Below, in pieces: positions 8,092 to 15,141 of a stretch of 30,620 nucleotides of DNA (position 1 is its first letter; every line of letters begins with the position of its first letter). Source of the DNA: JAZDOH01 sp043798815 (GTDB lineage: Bacteria > Patescibacteriota > Gracilibacteria > UM-FILTER-43-11). Under the pieces are notes generated by a model. That model had not been told where the DNA came from. It ran no database searches and saw only the letters and a list, made by a program, of their open reading frames with translations. Where the stretch lies: NCBI GenBank assembly GCA_043798815.1, contig JAZDOH010000030.1, positions 1-30,620 of the forward strand, read 5' to 3'. Both the position numbers and the translations under genes were made by a program.

Positions 8092-8168
8092 TGGTGCGCC
8101 CGGCAGGAATTGAACCTGCGGCCTTGTGGACCGCAACCACACGCTCTAATCCACTGAGCTACGGGCGC
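8092..8168 (-). tRNA. tRNA-Arg, anticodon GCG
   Basis: A complete 77-nt cloverleaf including encoded CCA. Acceptor GCGCCCG pairs with CGGGCGC, the D-stem GCTC with GAGC, the anticodon stem TGTGG with CCACA around loop TTGCGGT, and the T-stem GCAGG with CCTGC around TTCAATT. Anticodon GCG reads CGC and CGU. Arg identity elements A20 and C35 are present. Most bacteria read these codons with an ACG anticodon edited to ICG. Confidence 0.95.
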
Positions 8169-8181
8169 ATAAAGCTTCGTC

Positions 8182-8210
8182 ATATTATTAAAAAGCAGCT
8201 CCAGTAGCAA
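8182..8210 (-). promoter_or_regulatory. Promoter of tRNA-Arg
   Basis: On the minus strand, TTGCTA (8210-8205), a 17-nt spacer and TAATAT (8187-8182), ending 13 nt before the tRNA 5' end. Confidence 0.5.
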
Positions 8211-8243
8211 GGTCTTTCGATTTTCTATACAATAAAAGCACTT

Positions 8244-8891
8244 ATGATTCGTTTCCAGAACATCAGCAAGCGGTTTGGACGGCACGCGGTGCTGGATAAA
8301 GTGAATTTTGAAATTCGCCCGCAGGAATTCGTGGTGCTCACAGGGCCGTCAGGATCCGGCAAGTCCACGGTGGTGGCGTTGCTCATCGGCGCGGAAAAGC
8401 CGGACATGGGTTATGTGGAAGTGGACAACCTGATCGTGAACGACATGGATTCGGACACGCTCCAGCTGTATCGCCGCAAAGTGGGCGTCGCGTTTCAGGA
8501 TTATAAACTTTTACCGCGCAAAACCGTGTTTGAAAACGTGGCCTTTGCTATGGAGGCGTGCGACTCGGGTGATGAAGCGATCCATCGGCGAGTGCCGGAG
8601 GTATTGGAGAAGGTGGGATTATTGAAGGCGCAGGATCAATTCCCCGAAGAACTCTCCGGCGGAGAAAAACAACGTTTGGCCATTGCGCGGGCGCTGGTGC
8701 ATTTTCCTCGCCTGCTCATCGCGGATGAGCCCACAGGCAATTTGGATGAAACCAACGCGCGCGGGATTCTTCAATTATTCAAAAAACTTCACGAAGAAGG
8801 CGTTACTATTCTCATCACCACGCATGATCCGCTGGTGCAAAAGATGGCGGGCGGGCGTGTATTAACCCTTTCTGAAGGACACATACAATAA
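8244..8891 (+). CDS. ftsE: FtsE-like ABC transporter ATPase
   Basis: 215 aa, the length of FtsE, the ATPase that with membrane partner FtsX controls septal peptidoglycan hydrolases. All nucleotide-binding motifs are present: Walker A GPSGSGKST (34-42), Q-loop FQDYKLLPRKTVFENVAFAME, ABC signature LSGGEKQRLAIARAL (from residue 137), Walker B LLIADEPTGNLD and switch His in LITTHD. The Q-loop LLPRKTVFENVA is typical of FtsE and of the related MacB/LolD group. No ftsX follows; the next gene, 4 nt downstream, is PurM-like. The identity as FtsE is therefore likely but not proven by context. Confidence 0.8.
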   Translation: MIRFQNISKRFGRHAVLDKVNFEIRPQEFVVLTGPSGSGKSTVVALLIGAEKPDMGYVEVDNLIVNDMDSDTLQLYRRKVGVAFQDYKLLPRKTVFENVAFAMEACDSGDEAIHRRVPEVLEKVGLLKAQDQFPEELSGGEKQRLAIARALVHFPRLLIADEPTGNLDETNARGILQLFKKLHEEGVTILITTHDPLVQKMAGGRVLTLSEGHIQ

Positions 8892-8895
8892 TTTT

Positions 8896-10014
8896 ATGGA
8901 TCACGTTAACTACTCATCATTGGATCAGGCGAAAAACGCGTTCATCGCCGCGAGCAAAAAGACGGTGCGTTTTGCGGCAAAATTCGGCTTCATGCCGCCT
9001 TCCGGATTCGGAGCCAGCGCGAATGTGTTTAATTTAGATTTACGGCCGTTTGTAAAAGCAGGCGCACAACATCTCCACATCACATTACTCCCCGAGGGGT
9101 TGGGTACGTCGGATGACGCGCGGCCGGACGATCTTTCGGATTCGGAGCTCACGCGCTTTTGGCACAACATCGGACTCAAAACCGTGGCGGTGATGACAAA
9201 CGACGCGGCGAGCACGGGGATGCAGACGGTTTTGATCAGCTTGTATTTGCCGTCGAGCACGCCGGAACTCGTTTTCAATAAAACTTTCATGAAAGGGTTT
9301 CTCGATGGTTTTGTAAAAGGGTGCCGCACGGTGGGGTGCGTTTATTTTTCCGGCGAAACCCCTCAACTCAAAACTAAAATTTATCCGGGTCGGCTCGACA
9401 TTGCGGGAGCTTTGTTCGGCCTAATGCCAGCTGGAATGCCTCCGTTGGATGGTCAAAATTTGGGAGCGGGGGATCGTATCGTTTTTATTCAAAGCTCCGG
9501 TCCGCACGACAACGGATTCACTTCACTCCGTGAACTCGCGGAACAATTGCCTCAGGGGTATCACATGCGCCTTGCGGATGGCCGTGAATACTGGCAGGCA
9601 ATCAACGAGCCGACGATTTTATATACTCCGCTCATTCAATCTCTTTTGCGCGCAGGGGTTCGGCCAACGAACGTGGAACCCATCAGCGGCCACGGCTGGC
9701 AAAAACTGATGCGGAGTAAAAAACCTCTCCGCTATGTCATCCACAAAGTGCTGCCCGTGCCGGAAGTATTTAAGTTCGTTCAGGAGCATACGGGTGCCTC
9801 GCGGGAAGAAATGATTAAAATCTTCAACTACGGCGTCGGCCTGGCCGTGTTTACAAAAAACGACCACGATGCTCGCCAAGTTGTCCAAATTGCCCGTAAA
9901 CTCAAGCTGAACGCCGTGGTGGCCGGGGAAGTGAAGAAATCAGCTAAGCGCGAAGTGGTTGTGGAGCCGTGGCAAATCACTCTGAGTGGAGAATCCTTTA
10001 AATTAAAACAATAA
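8896..10014 (+). CDS. PurM-family (AIR synthase-like) protein
   Basis: 372 aa. The order of motifs follows phosphoribosylformylglycinamidine cyclo-ligase: a degenerate form of DGVGTK (LPEGLGTSDD), TNDAASTGMQTVLISLYL in place of the VND segment, FSGETPQLKTKIYPGRLDIAG in two parts at the GGETAEMPG position, GDRIVFIQSSGPHDNGFTSLR, PISGHGWQKLMR in place of HITGGG, and IFNYGVGLAVF in place of TFNMGIGM. The ATP-grasping fold is likely kept, but several catalytic-loop residues differ, so it may be a divergent PurM or another enzyme of the superfamily (PurM, SelD, HypE, ThiL). No other purine gene is nearby. It starts 4 nt after ftsE, probably in the same transcript. Confidence 0.7.
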   Translation: MDHVNYSSLDQAKNAFIAASKKTVRFAAKFGFMPPSGFGASANVFNLDLRPFVKAGAQHLHITLLPEGLGTSDDARPDDLSDSELTRFWHNIGLKTVAVMTNDAASTGMQTVLISLYLPSSTPELVFNKTFMKGFLDGFVKGCRTVGCVYFSGETPQLKTKIYPGRLDIAGALFGLMPAGMPPLDGQNLGAGDRIVFIQSSGPHDNGFTSLRELAEQLPQGYHMRLADGREYWQAINEPTILYTPLIQSLLRAGVRPTNVEPISGHGWQKLMRSKKPLRYVIHKVLPVPEVFKFVQEHTGASREEMIKIFNYGVGLAVFTKNDHDARQVVQIARKLKLNAVVAGEVKKSAKREVVVEPWQITLSGESFKLKQ

Positions 10015-10023
10015 TGACCATCG

Positions 10024-10605
10024 TTAATAGCGTTGGCATTCTACCCATCGTTTATTTGAAGTATTTTCAGGAGAAGCGATAATGAAACCGACCCGTTCCA
10101 GCGGGCTTTGGATTTTTTGAGGTCGGGGCGGGTAGATCAGCGCGTAAATTTGAGTCGTGCGCGGGCTTTTGTGCCCCATCAGGTTTTGGATCACTTTCAA
10201 ATCGATGCCATTTTCCGCCAAATGAGCCGCAAAACTGTGTCGCAGCACTTGAAAACGAATTGTTTTTGCAAGGCCGGTTTGCCGAAGTGCGCGCCGAAAA
10301 ATCCGTTGTACGTTTTTTTCGGAAAAAGGCCGTTGTCGGCGGTTGATGAAAACCTGGTCGTCCGGCGGACGGTTCAGTGCTCGCCGCCACAAAGCAATTT
10401 TCAGTTTATGCGGCAGCAGCGTGTTCCGTTCGTCCAGGCGGATCAGCTGTTCCTGGAAATCAATATTTTCGATTTTCAGGGCGACTATTTCCTTTATTTT
10501 TAAACCAGCTCCATAGGCAAGAGCCACCATGGCTTGATGGGTTGGATTTTTAATTCCGTGCAGCAGACGCGCAATTTCCTCGGGCGCCAGGATCACTGGT
10601 TGCAT
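10024..10605 (-). CDS. Short tyrosine recombinase (catalytic domain only), altered active site
   Basis: 193 aa from the ATG at 10605 (an ATG at 10638 would add 11 residues). It starts at LAPEEIARLLHGIKNPTHQA and so lacks the N-terminal SAM-like core-binding domain of XerC/D and integron integrases. The second half is conserved: LRHSFAAHLAENGIDLKVIQ, then GHKSPRTTQIY with the tyrosine nucleophile (Y154) and H145. However, the first catalytic Arg is Lys (K36 in GAGLKIKEI), and the His of HxxR is Gln (Q119), leaving R122. It may be inactive or depend on a partner. It is convergent with the PurM-like gene (9 nt) and its 5' side faces cassette A, about 110 bp away. Confidence 0.8.
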   Translation of the reverse strand: MQPVILAPEEIARLLHGIKNPTHQAMVALAYGAGLKIKEIVALKIENIDFQEQLIRLDERNTLLPHKLKIALWRRALNRPPDDQVFINRRQRPFSEKNVQRIFRRALRQTGLAKTIRFQVLRHSFAAHLAENGIDLKVIQNLMGHKSPRTTQIYALIYPPRPQKIQSPLERVGFIIASPENTSNKRWVECQRY

Positions 10606-10716
10606 AAAATTCGTTTGAATACAAAAGACAAACGGCAAGTTAACATAAGTGTGGCGATTGGCGCAAGTTTTTTTGGTGAGCCTTCGGCTTGGCGCCTGCC
10701 CGTGCCGGCCATTGGT

Positions 10717-10922
10717 CTTCCTCTTTGCGGTGCGTTTTCAGCACTTTTTGAAAATGTCCCCCTTTTTAGCAGGTTTTGGTACAAAAAGGGACACTTTTTT
10801 TTGACATTGCTAGCAATCTATTTTTTTTAATGAATTGCGCACAGAAACCAGTTATATAAAATACATGTTTTCCTTTTGGGGCTATCGCCCCAACTCTAAA
10901 AAAGAATCCGATTTTGTTTTTT
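10717..10922 (-). repeat. Left end of cassette A
   Basis: Contains the core palindrome with arms TGTCCCCCTTTTT (10755-10767) and AAAAAGGGACA (10783-10793), followed by a T-run. Further inward it has TTGACA, GCGCACAGAAACCAGTT and a subterminal hairpin (GGGGC, loop TATC, GCCCC; 10878-10891, extended by TT/AA). It aligns with the left end of cassette B and, inverted, with the right end of A. Confidence 0.8.
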
Positions 10923-10987
10923 ATTTATTTTTAGAGGGGAAATAAGGTGTCTTCTCCGCTGCGCTCCGAAAACGGTTTATTTATAAA

Positions 10988-11017
10988 TTGAATAAAAAAG
11001 AGTAATGCCTATATAAT
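10988..11017 (+). promoter_or_regulatory. Promoter of the cassette A gene
   Basis: TTGAAT (10988-10993), an 18-nt spacer and TATAAT (11012-11017), 26 nt before the ATG at 11044. It lies inside the cassette, so the cargo carries its own promoter. Confidence 0.5.
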
Positions 11018-11043
11018 ACAAACAGTTTTTAAAAAATGAAATT

Positions 11044-13164
11044 ATGAACAGACAGCCTAAACCGGATTCAAAGAAATATACAGATTTGATCTCTGAAATT
11101 CAAAAAGGTTATATCAAAGTCCCTAAATTTCAGAGAAATTTTGTTTGGAGTCTGGATAAAACAGCAAAACTATTAGACAGTATCCTAAAGGGCTATCCTA
11201 TCGGAACATTTATTTTATGGGAAACCAACGAAAGGTTAAACGACATTAAGAATATTGGTAACCTTGAGCTTCCAGCAGTTCCAGATGACACCAAAGTCCA
11301 GTATGTTTTAGATGGTCAACAGCGCATTACTTCTCTTTATGCAGCTTTTAAGGGCGCACAAATTCAAAAGGATGGTGAAAAGAAAATTACAGATTATGCG
11401 AATATTTTTGTGGATCTAGAAGGAGATGTCGACAATAATGATGAGCAGATTGTTGTTTCGGAGAAACCCGAAGGTATTTTTATCTCACTTCATGAAATAC
11501 TTAATTTCAGTGATCATCTACTCGAAATAAAAGAAAAATATTCCAATGAACAATTTACTAAAATACACCTATACTCTCAAGCATTTTCAACATACGATTT
11601 CTCAACAATTATTCTTCGTAAAGAAGATATAGATTCTGCTATTGAAGTTTTTACAAGAATTAATACAGGAGGACAAACACTAACATTGTTTGAAATCATG
11701 TCTGCAAAAACTTACGATGAAGAACAAGATTTTGATATGGAGGATGAATTCCAAAAGTTGATGGAAGAATTGACGGAACGAAAATATAACAGCATCTCCA
11801 GTTCCGTTATTTTAAGTATTTTGTCCCTTGTTTTAAGCAAAAACAAAGAATGTAAAAGAAAAACGATTTTACAACTTGAAAAGCAAAAAATTATTGAAGC
11901 CTGGAATGATGTAATTTCCGCATTAAAGGAAAGTATAGATTATTTTCGTTTCGTCTACCGTATTCCTGTTTCCGCTATTTTGCCCTATGATTCGCTTTTA
12001 GTACCTTTTGCTTATTTTTTCTACTACCAAAAAGAGAGACCAAAAGGCGAGCAAATAAAATATTTAGAAGAATTTTTTTGGAGAGTTTCTCTTTCTTCGC
12101 GATATTCTAGTTCAACCGAATCAAAATTAGCACAGGACATAAAACGAATTGATGAAATTTTGAAAAATAATCGTCCAAACTATGATGATGTTAAGGTATT
12201 TTTAAACTCCCCTAAGGATCTGATAGAAACTAACTTTAGTGCAGGAAGCAGCTATTGTAAGGCTATTTTATGTTTATTAGCATATCACGAACCAAAAGAT
12301 TTACGGGACAATGGAAGAGTCATTTTAGACAATTCGTGGCTAAAGATTGCGAACAGCAAAAATTTTCATCATTTTTTTCCTAAGGCATATTTGAAGAAGC
12401 TTAATATTGGAAATGGAAATAGCTTAGTTAATATTACTTTAGTAGGGGCGGACTTAAATAAACGAAAAATTAAAGCAAAAGCTCCGTCAATCTACATCCA
12501 GGAATTCTTAGATGAAAACGACGAATTGCCTACAGCATTAAAATCGCACTTGATAAACGGATTAGAAGAATTTGGAATTCAGAGCGATGATTATCTGGTT
12601 TTCTTAGAAAAACGAGCTGACATAATGTTCAAGGAGCTTAAAGATCGAATCGAACTTAAGCGCAAGGAAGACAGGAAGGAGGATGAATTAAGAGAAATAA
12701 TCCTAAGTCTTGAGAATGAGATATTAGAAAAAAAATCAACATTGAGATTTGATTTACGAGAAGGAAATATTAACAAGAAATTAGAGTACGTTATTGCCAA
12801 AACTATTTCCGCTTTCTTGAATAGCGAGGGTGGGACTCTCATCATCGGAGTTGATGATAACGGGAATATATTAGGGCTTGAAAAAGACATTCAGACTCTT
12901 GAAAAGCAAAATTTAGATGGGTTTTCATTGCACTTAAGACAGGTAGTAAAGAAATATTTGGGAGAAAATTACGAAAACTATTTAAAGATTTCTTTCCCAA
13001 AAATTGAAAATAAGGAAATATGCGTTATCAAAATATCAAAAAGCGGAAAACCAGTTTTTGTAAATATTGAAGGTGACAAAGAATTTTTTGTTCGCAACGG
13101 CGGATCTTCTATCCCTAAAAATAGACAAGAACAAAGCGAATACGAAAAACTACATTGGAATTAA
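11044..13164 (+). CDS. GmrSD-type (DUF262 + HNH) nuclease fused to a Schlafen AlbA_2 domain
   Basis: 706 aa. Residues about 12-200 are a DUF262/GmrS-type domain: VPKFQRNFVW (26-35), LLDSILKGYPIGTFILW and the nucleotide-hydrolysis motif DGQQR (90-94). A helical middle follows. Residues about 435-495 hold a GmrD/DUF1524-like HNH nuclease motif, FHHFFPKAYLKKLN (H442, H443), with NSLVNITLVGADLNKRKIK. After a charged linker, residues about 555-700 form an AlbA_2 domain typical of Schlafen-like proteins (STLRFDLREG at 565-574, then AFLNSEGGTLIIGVDDNG). GmrSD is a type IV restriction enzyme that cleaves modified DNA using nucleotide hydrolysis. A defence role is inferred from that family. Strongly AT-rich against the core genes, and bounded by the cassette repeats. 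Confidence 0.85.
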   Translation: MNRQPKPDSKKYTDLISEIQKGYIKVPKFQRNFVWSLDKTAKLLDSILKGYPIGTFILWETNERLNDIKNIGNLELPAVPDDTKVQYVLDGQQRITSLYAAFKGAQIQKDGEKKITDYANIFVDLEGDVDNNDEQIVVSEKPEGIFISLHEILNFSDHLLEIKEKYSNEQFTKIHLYSQAFSTYDFSTIILRKEDIDSAIEVFTRINTGGQTLTLFEIMSAKTYDEEQDFDMEDEFQKLMEELTERKYNSISSSVILSILSLVLSKNKECKRKTILQLEKQKIIEAWNDVISALKESIDYFRFVYRIPVSAILPYDSLLVPFAYFFYYQKERPKGEQIKYLEEFFWRVSLSSRYSSSTESKLAQDIKRIDEILKNNRPNYDDVKVFLNSPKDLIETNFSAGSSYCKAILCLLAYHEPKDLRDNGRVILDNSWLKIANSKNFHHFFPKAYLKKLNIGNGNSLVNITLVGADLNKRKIKAKAPSIYIQEFLDENDELPTALKSHLINGLEEFGIQSDDYLVFLEKRADIMFKELKDRIELKRKEDRKEDELREIILSLENEILEKKSTLRFDLREGNINKKLEYVIAKTISAFLNSEGGTLIIGVDDNGNILGLEKDIQTLEKQNLDGFSLHLRQVVKKYLGENYENYLKISFPKIENKEICVIKISKSGKPVFVNIEGDKEFFVRNGGSSIPKNRQEQSEYEKLHWN

Positions 13165-13229
13165 AATAAGGTGTTTTAGGCATCGAGTATTCACCCCTTT
13201 GATTCCCCTCTACCCTTCGTCAAAAACGG

Positions 13230-13452
13230 AAAAACAAAATCGGATTCTTTCTTAGAGCGATCCGCCTAAGCGGATTAAAGGAAAACATGTACTTCATATA
13301 ACTGATCCAGTGTGCGCAGTTTTGTTTTTTGCGCGTAGTTTTCCTGCGAACGTCAAATTGAAGTGTCCCTTTTTTGCAGGAAATGACATCTAAAAAGGAC
13401 ATTTTTGAAAAGTGCCCTTGAGGTGCCCCGGGGGAGTGTTCTATTTTTGGCG
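13230..13452 (+). repeat. Right end of cassette A
   Basis: Core palindrome arms TGTCCCTTTTTT (13364-13375) and AAAAAGGACA (13392-13401). CGTCAAATTGAAGTGTCC (13351-13368) is identical in the right end of cassette B (25220-25237). Inward lies a subterminal hairpin ATCCGC, loop CTAA, GCGGAT (13260-13275). The outer part (AGTGCCCTTGAGGTGCC... to GTTCTATTTTTGGCG) matches the lone copy after rpsG. Confidence 0.8.
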
Positions 13453-13512
13453 CACCGGCTGGCGAACTGGCAGGCACACCTACCGACGCACCAGCCTATA
13501 ACCAATTACTTT

Positions 13513-14574
13513 ATGGATGAATATCTTTACCTTTGGGCCCAATGGGGCGCCGCGGAAACGGCGGAACAATACCGGCAACTCAAGGAAACTTTTGGAGATC
13601 TTGAACGTGCGTGGAAAGAAATAACTCCGGCGTTTTTTACGCCTTACAATTATGGCGCCGAAAAACTCCAACGCCTTTTTGAAATTCGCCGTTGCCTGGA
13701 TTTCCAGCAAATCACGCAAGATTTGGCACGGTTCAAAACCACTCTTTTTTGCATTGATGAACCCAGTTACCCGGAATGTCTTAAAAACATTCCCGATGCC
13801 CCCCCTTTTCTTTTTGTGCGCGGCCAACTGCCCCCGCTACACAAGGCCTTTGCCGTGGTGGGTACGCGCAAAATGTCCGCTTATGGCCGTCACGCTACGG
13901 AAGTCCTTGTAGCCGATCTTGTCCGCAATGGGTTTGTCATCGTCAGCGGTTTGGCCAATGGAGTGGATGACTGCGCGCACGTAACCACCCTTGAATACCA
14001 TGGCACCACTGTTGCGGTGCTCGGCTGCGGCGTGGATTTGATTTATCCCGCCAGTAACGAACGACTGGGGGAACAAATTTTGCGGCAGGGCGGAGCCATC
14101 GTGAGCGAATTCCCTTTGGGAACGCCTGCCATGAAATATCATTTTCCCCGACGCAATCGCATCATTTCCGGCCTCAGCCGCGGGGTACTCGTCATTGAAG
14201 GCGGTATGAAATCGGGGGCAAAAATCACAGCTGAAAAGGCGGTTGAACAAGGCCGTAATGTTTTTGCCGTCCCCGCTCCTTTAAGCGGAGAACTTTCCTG
14301 CGCCAATTACCTCATCCAGCAGGGGGCGGCGCTCGTGCAAAGCGCGCAAGATATTCTGGGTCATTACCAAATGCAAGGCCTTGATTTCCACCAAACCGTG
14401 GAACTCACTCCCGAAGAACAGGAAATCATGAATCACATTTCCCAGGGCGGAAAAACAATGGACGAATTGGTTGTGAGCACCCCCTACAGCATCCCGCAGC
14501 TCTCCGAAATTCTCCTCGTGCTTTGCCTTAAAAAGCAGCTTCGCGAAATGGGAAACAAATGGGTTTTGATTTAA
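13513..14574 (+). CDS. dprA: DNA processing protein A (Rossmann-fold ssDNA-binding RecA loader)
   Basis: 353 aa. DprA binds incoming single-stranded DNA during natural transformation and loads RecA. The Rossmann core is clear: GTRKMSAYG (117-125), NGFVIVSGLANGVDDCAH, VAVLGCGVDLIYPASN, GGAIVSEFPLG, FPRRNRIISGLSRGVLVIEG and AEKAVEQGRNVFAVPAP. Usual SLITA reads AKITA and VPG reads VPA. The C-terminal about 60 residues resemble the winged-helix tail. I chose the ATG at 13513 (after TTT); the frame stays open upstream to 13405, but that part is translated cassette-end repeat. The gene begins about 60 bp past cassette A. Confidence 0.92.
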   Translation: MDEYLYLWAQWGAAETAEQYRQLKETFGDLERAWKEITPAFFTPYNYGAEKLQRLFEIRRCLDFQQITQDLARFKTTLFCIDEPSYPECLKNIPDAPPFLFVRGQLPPLHKAFAVVGTRKMSAYGRHATEVLVADLVRNGFVIVSGLANGVDDCAHVTTLEYHGTTVAVLGCGVDLIYPASNERLGEQILRQGGAIVSEFPLGTPAMKYHFPRRNRIISGLSRGVLVIEGGMKSGAKITAEKAVEQGRNVFAVPAPLSGELSCANYLIQQGAALVQSAQDILGHYQMQGLDFHQTVELTPEEQEIMNHISQGGKTMDELVVSTPYSIPQLSEILLVLCLKKQLREMGNKWVLI

Positions 14575-14593
14575 ACCGGTTTTGCGTTATGAT
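14566..14593 (+). promoter_or_regulatory. Promoter of the small anchored protein
   Basis: TTGATT (14566-14571), overlapping the end of dprA, a 16-nt spacer and TATGAT (14588-14593). The ATG at 14605 lies only 12 nt past the -10 box, so the leader would be about 5 nt. Confidence 0.55.
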
Positions 14594-14604
14594 GACCCCT
14601 TCCT

Positions 14605-15003
14605 ATGTTTGATCTAATCTTTACCCCACTTCGCCGGGTTCTCATTATGTTCTTGCTGATTGTTCATGCAACCATGGTATTTTTTGTGATGCAGCGTTTT
14701 GAAAAAGCCGAAGTGCGCGCTTTTTTTACAGAAACATTTGTTTCACCGTCTTCCTCGCAGGTCATTTCGGCTAAAAAACCCAAGATTCCTTTTCTCATCG
14801 ATCAGCCTGCCACGTCGGAACAACCCAACACAAAGGCCGGAGACACAATGACGTTTAAATCCAATCAGCCGGCTCAATGGCGAGTGGATCACGAATGGGT
14901 TGGCGAAGGTAAAAAGGCATTTTGGTCTGCGACTTTGGGGCGACACGTCGTCCAGGCGTTTCACAATGGCGAAGAGCAAAGAATAATTATAGAAGTACAA
15001 TAA
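14605..15003 (+). CDS. Small membrane-anchored protein of unknown function
   Basis: 132 aa. Residues about 10-29 (RRVLIMFLLIVHATMVFFVM) form a single membrane segment after a short basic-containing tail, so the rest is probably outside the cytoplasm. A Ser/Pro/Thr-rich linker leads to a C-terminal stretch of beta character (TMTFKSNQPAQWRVDHEWVG, then RHVVQAFHNGEEQRIIIEV) that could be a small Ig-like domain. I do not recognise a family. It lies between dprA and the rpoB promoter in the place where rplJ-rplL are often found, but shows no likeness to either. Confidence 0.6.
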   Translation: MFDLIFTPLRRVLIMFLLIVHATMVFFVMQRFEKAEVRAFFTETFVSPSSSQVISAKKPKIPFLIDQPATSEQPNTKAGDTMTFKSNQPAQWRVDHEWVGEGKKAFWSATLGRHVVQAFHNGEEQRIIIEVQ

Positions 15004-15030
15004 TTTATTCTATCTGTCCATCTATTTTTT

Positions 15031-15058
15031 TTGCCTTTGTAGACATGCTGTCTATAAT
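15031..15058 (+). promoter_or_regulatory. rpoB operon promoter
   Basis: TTGCCT (15031-15036), a 16-nt spacer and TATAAT (15053-15058). The same -35, spacer and -10 recur upstream of fusA (27648-27675). The leader to the ATG at 15142 is about 77 nt, the longest predicted here. Confidence 0.65.
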
Positions 15059-15141
15059 AGCTTGGATTCTGACAGCGTCCTTCTGATTGTGTTGTGGATG
15101 AACGGACATCTCTTTTTTATCTCGTTCACCCTTTTTTCTTT

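Larger units (their letters stand above)
10717..13452 (+). mobile_element. Cassette A: inverted-repeat-bounded unit carrying a GmrSD-Schlafen fusion gene
   Basis: About 2.7 kb with related ends in inverted orientation (left 10717-10922, right 13230-13452). Matching inverted blocks include an exact 21-nt pair at 10901-10921 and 13230-13250, TACATGTTTTCCTTT (10862-10876) with its complement at 13277-13291, and the terminal core palindrome. The single internal gene is AT-rich and there is no transposase inside. I could not identify a target-site duplication. Boundaries are set by similarity among five end copies and are uncertain by about 15 bp. Confidence 0.75.

Noticed and set aside
10741..13410. 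The cassette-end palindromes as plain rho-independent terminators
   Set aside because: Terminator function is possible for single copies, but paired inverted placement and shared sequence of 150-200 bp around each go far beyond a terminator.
13405..13512. Upstream extension of dprA in the same frame
   Set aside because: The added residues are translated cassette-end repeat, and DprA likeness begins after the ATG at 13513.
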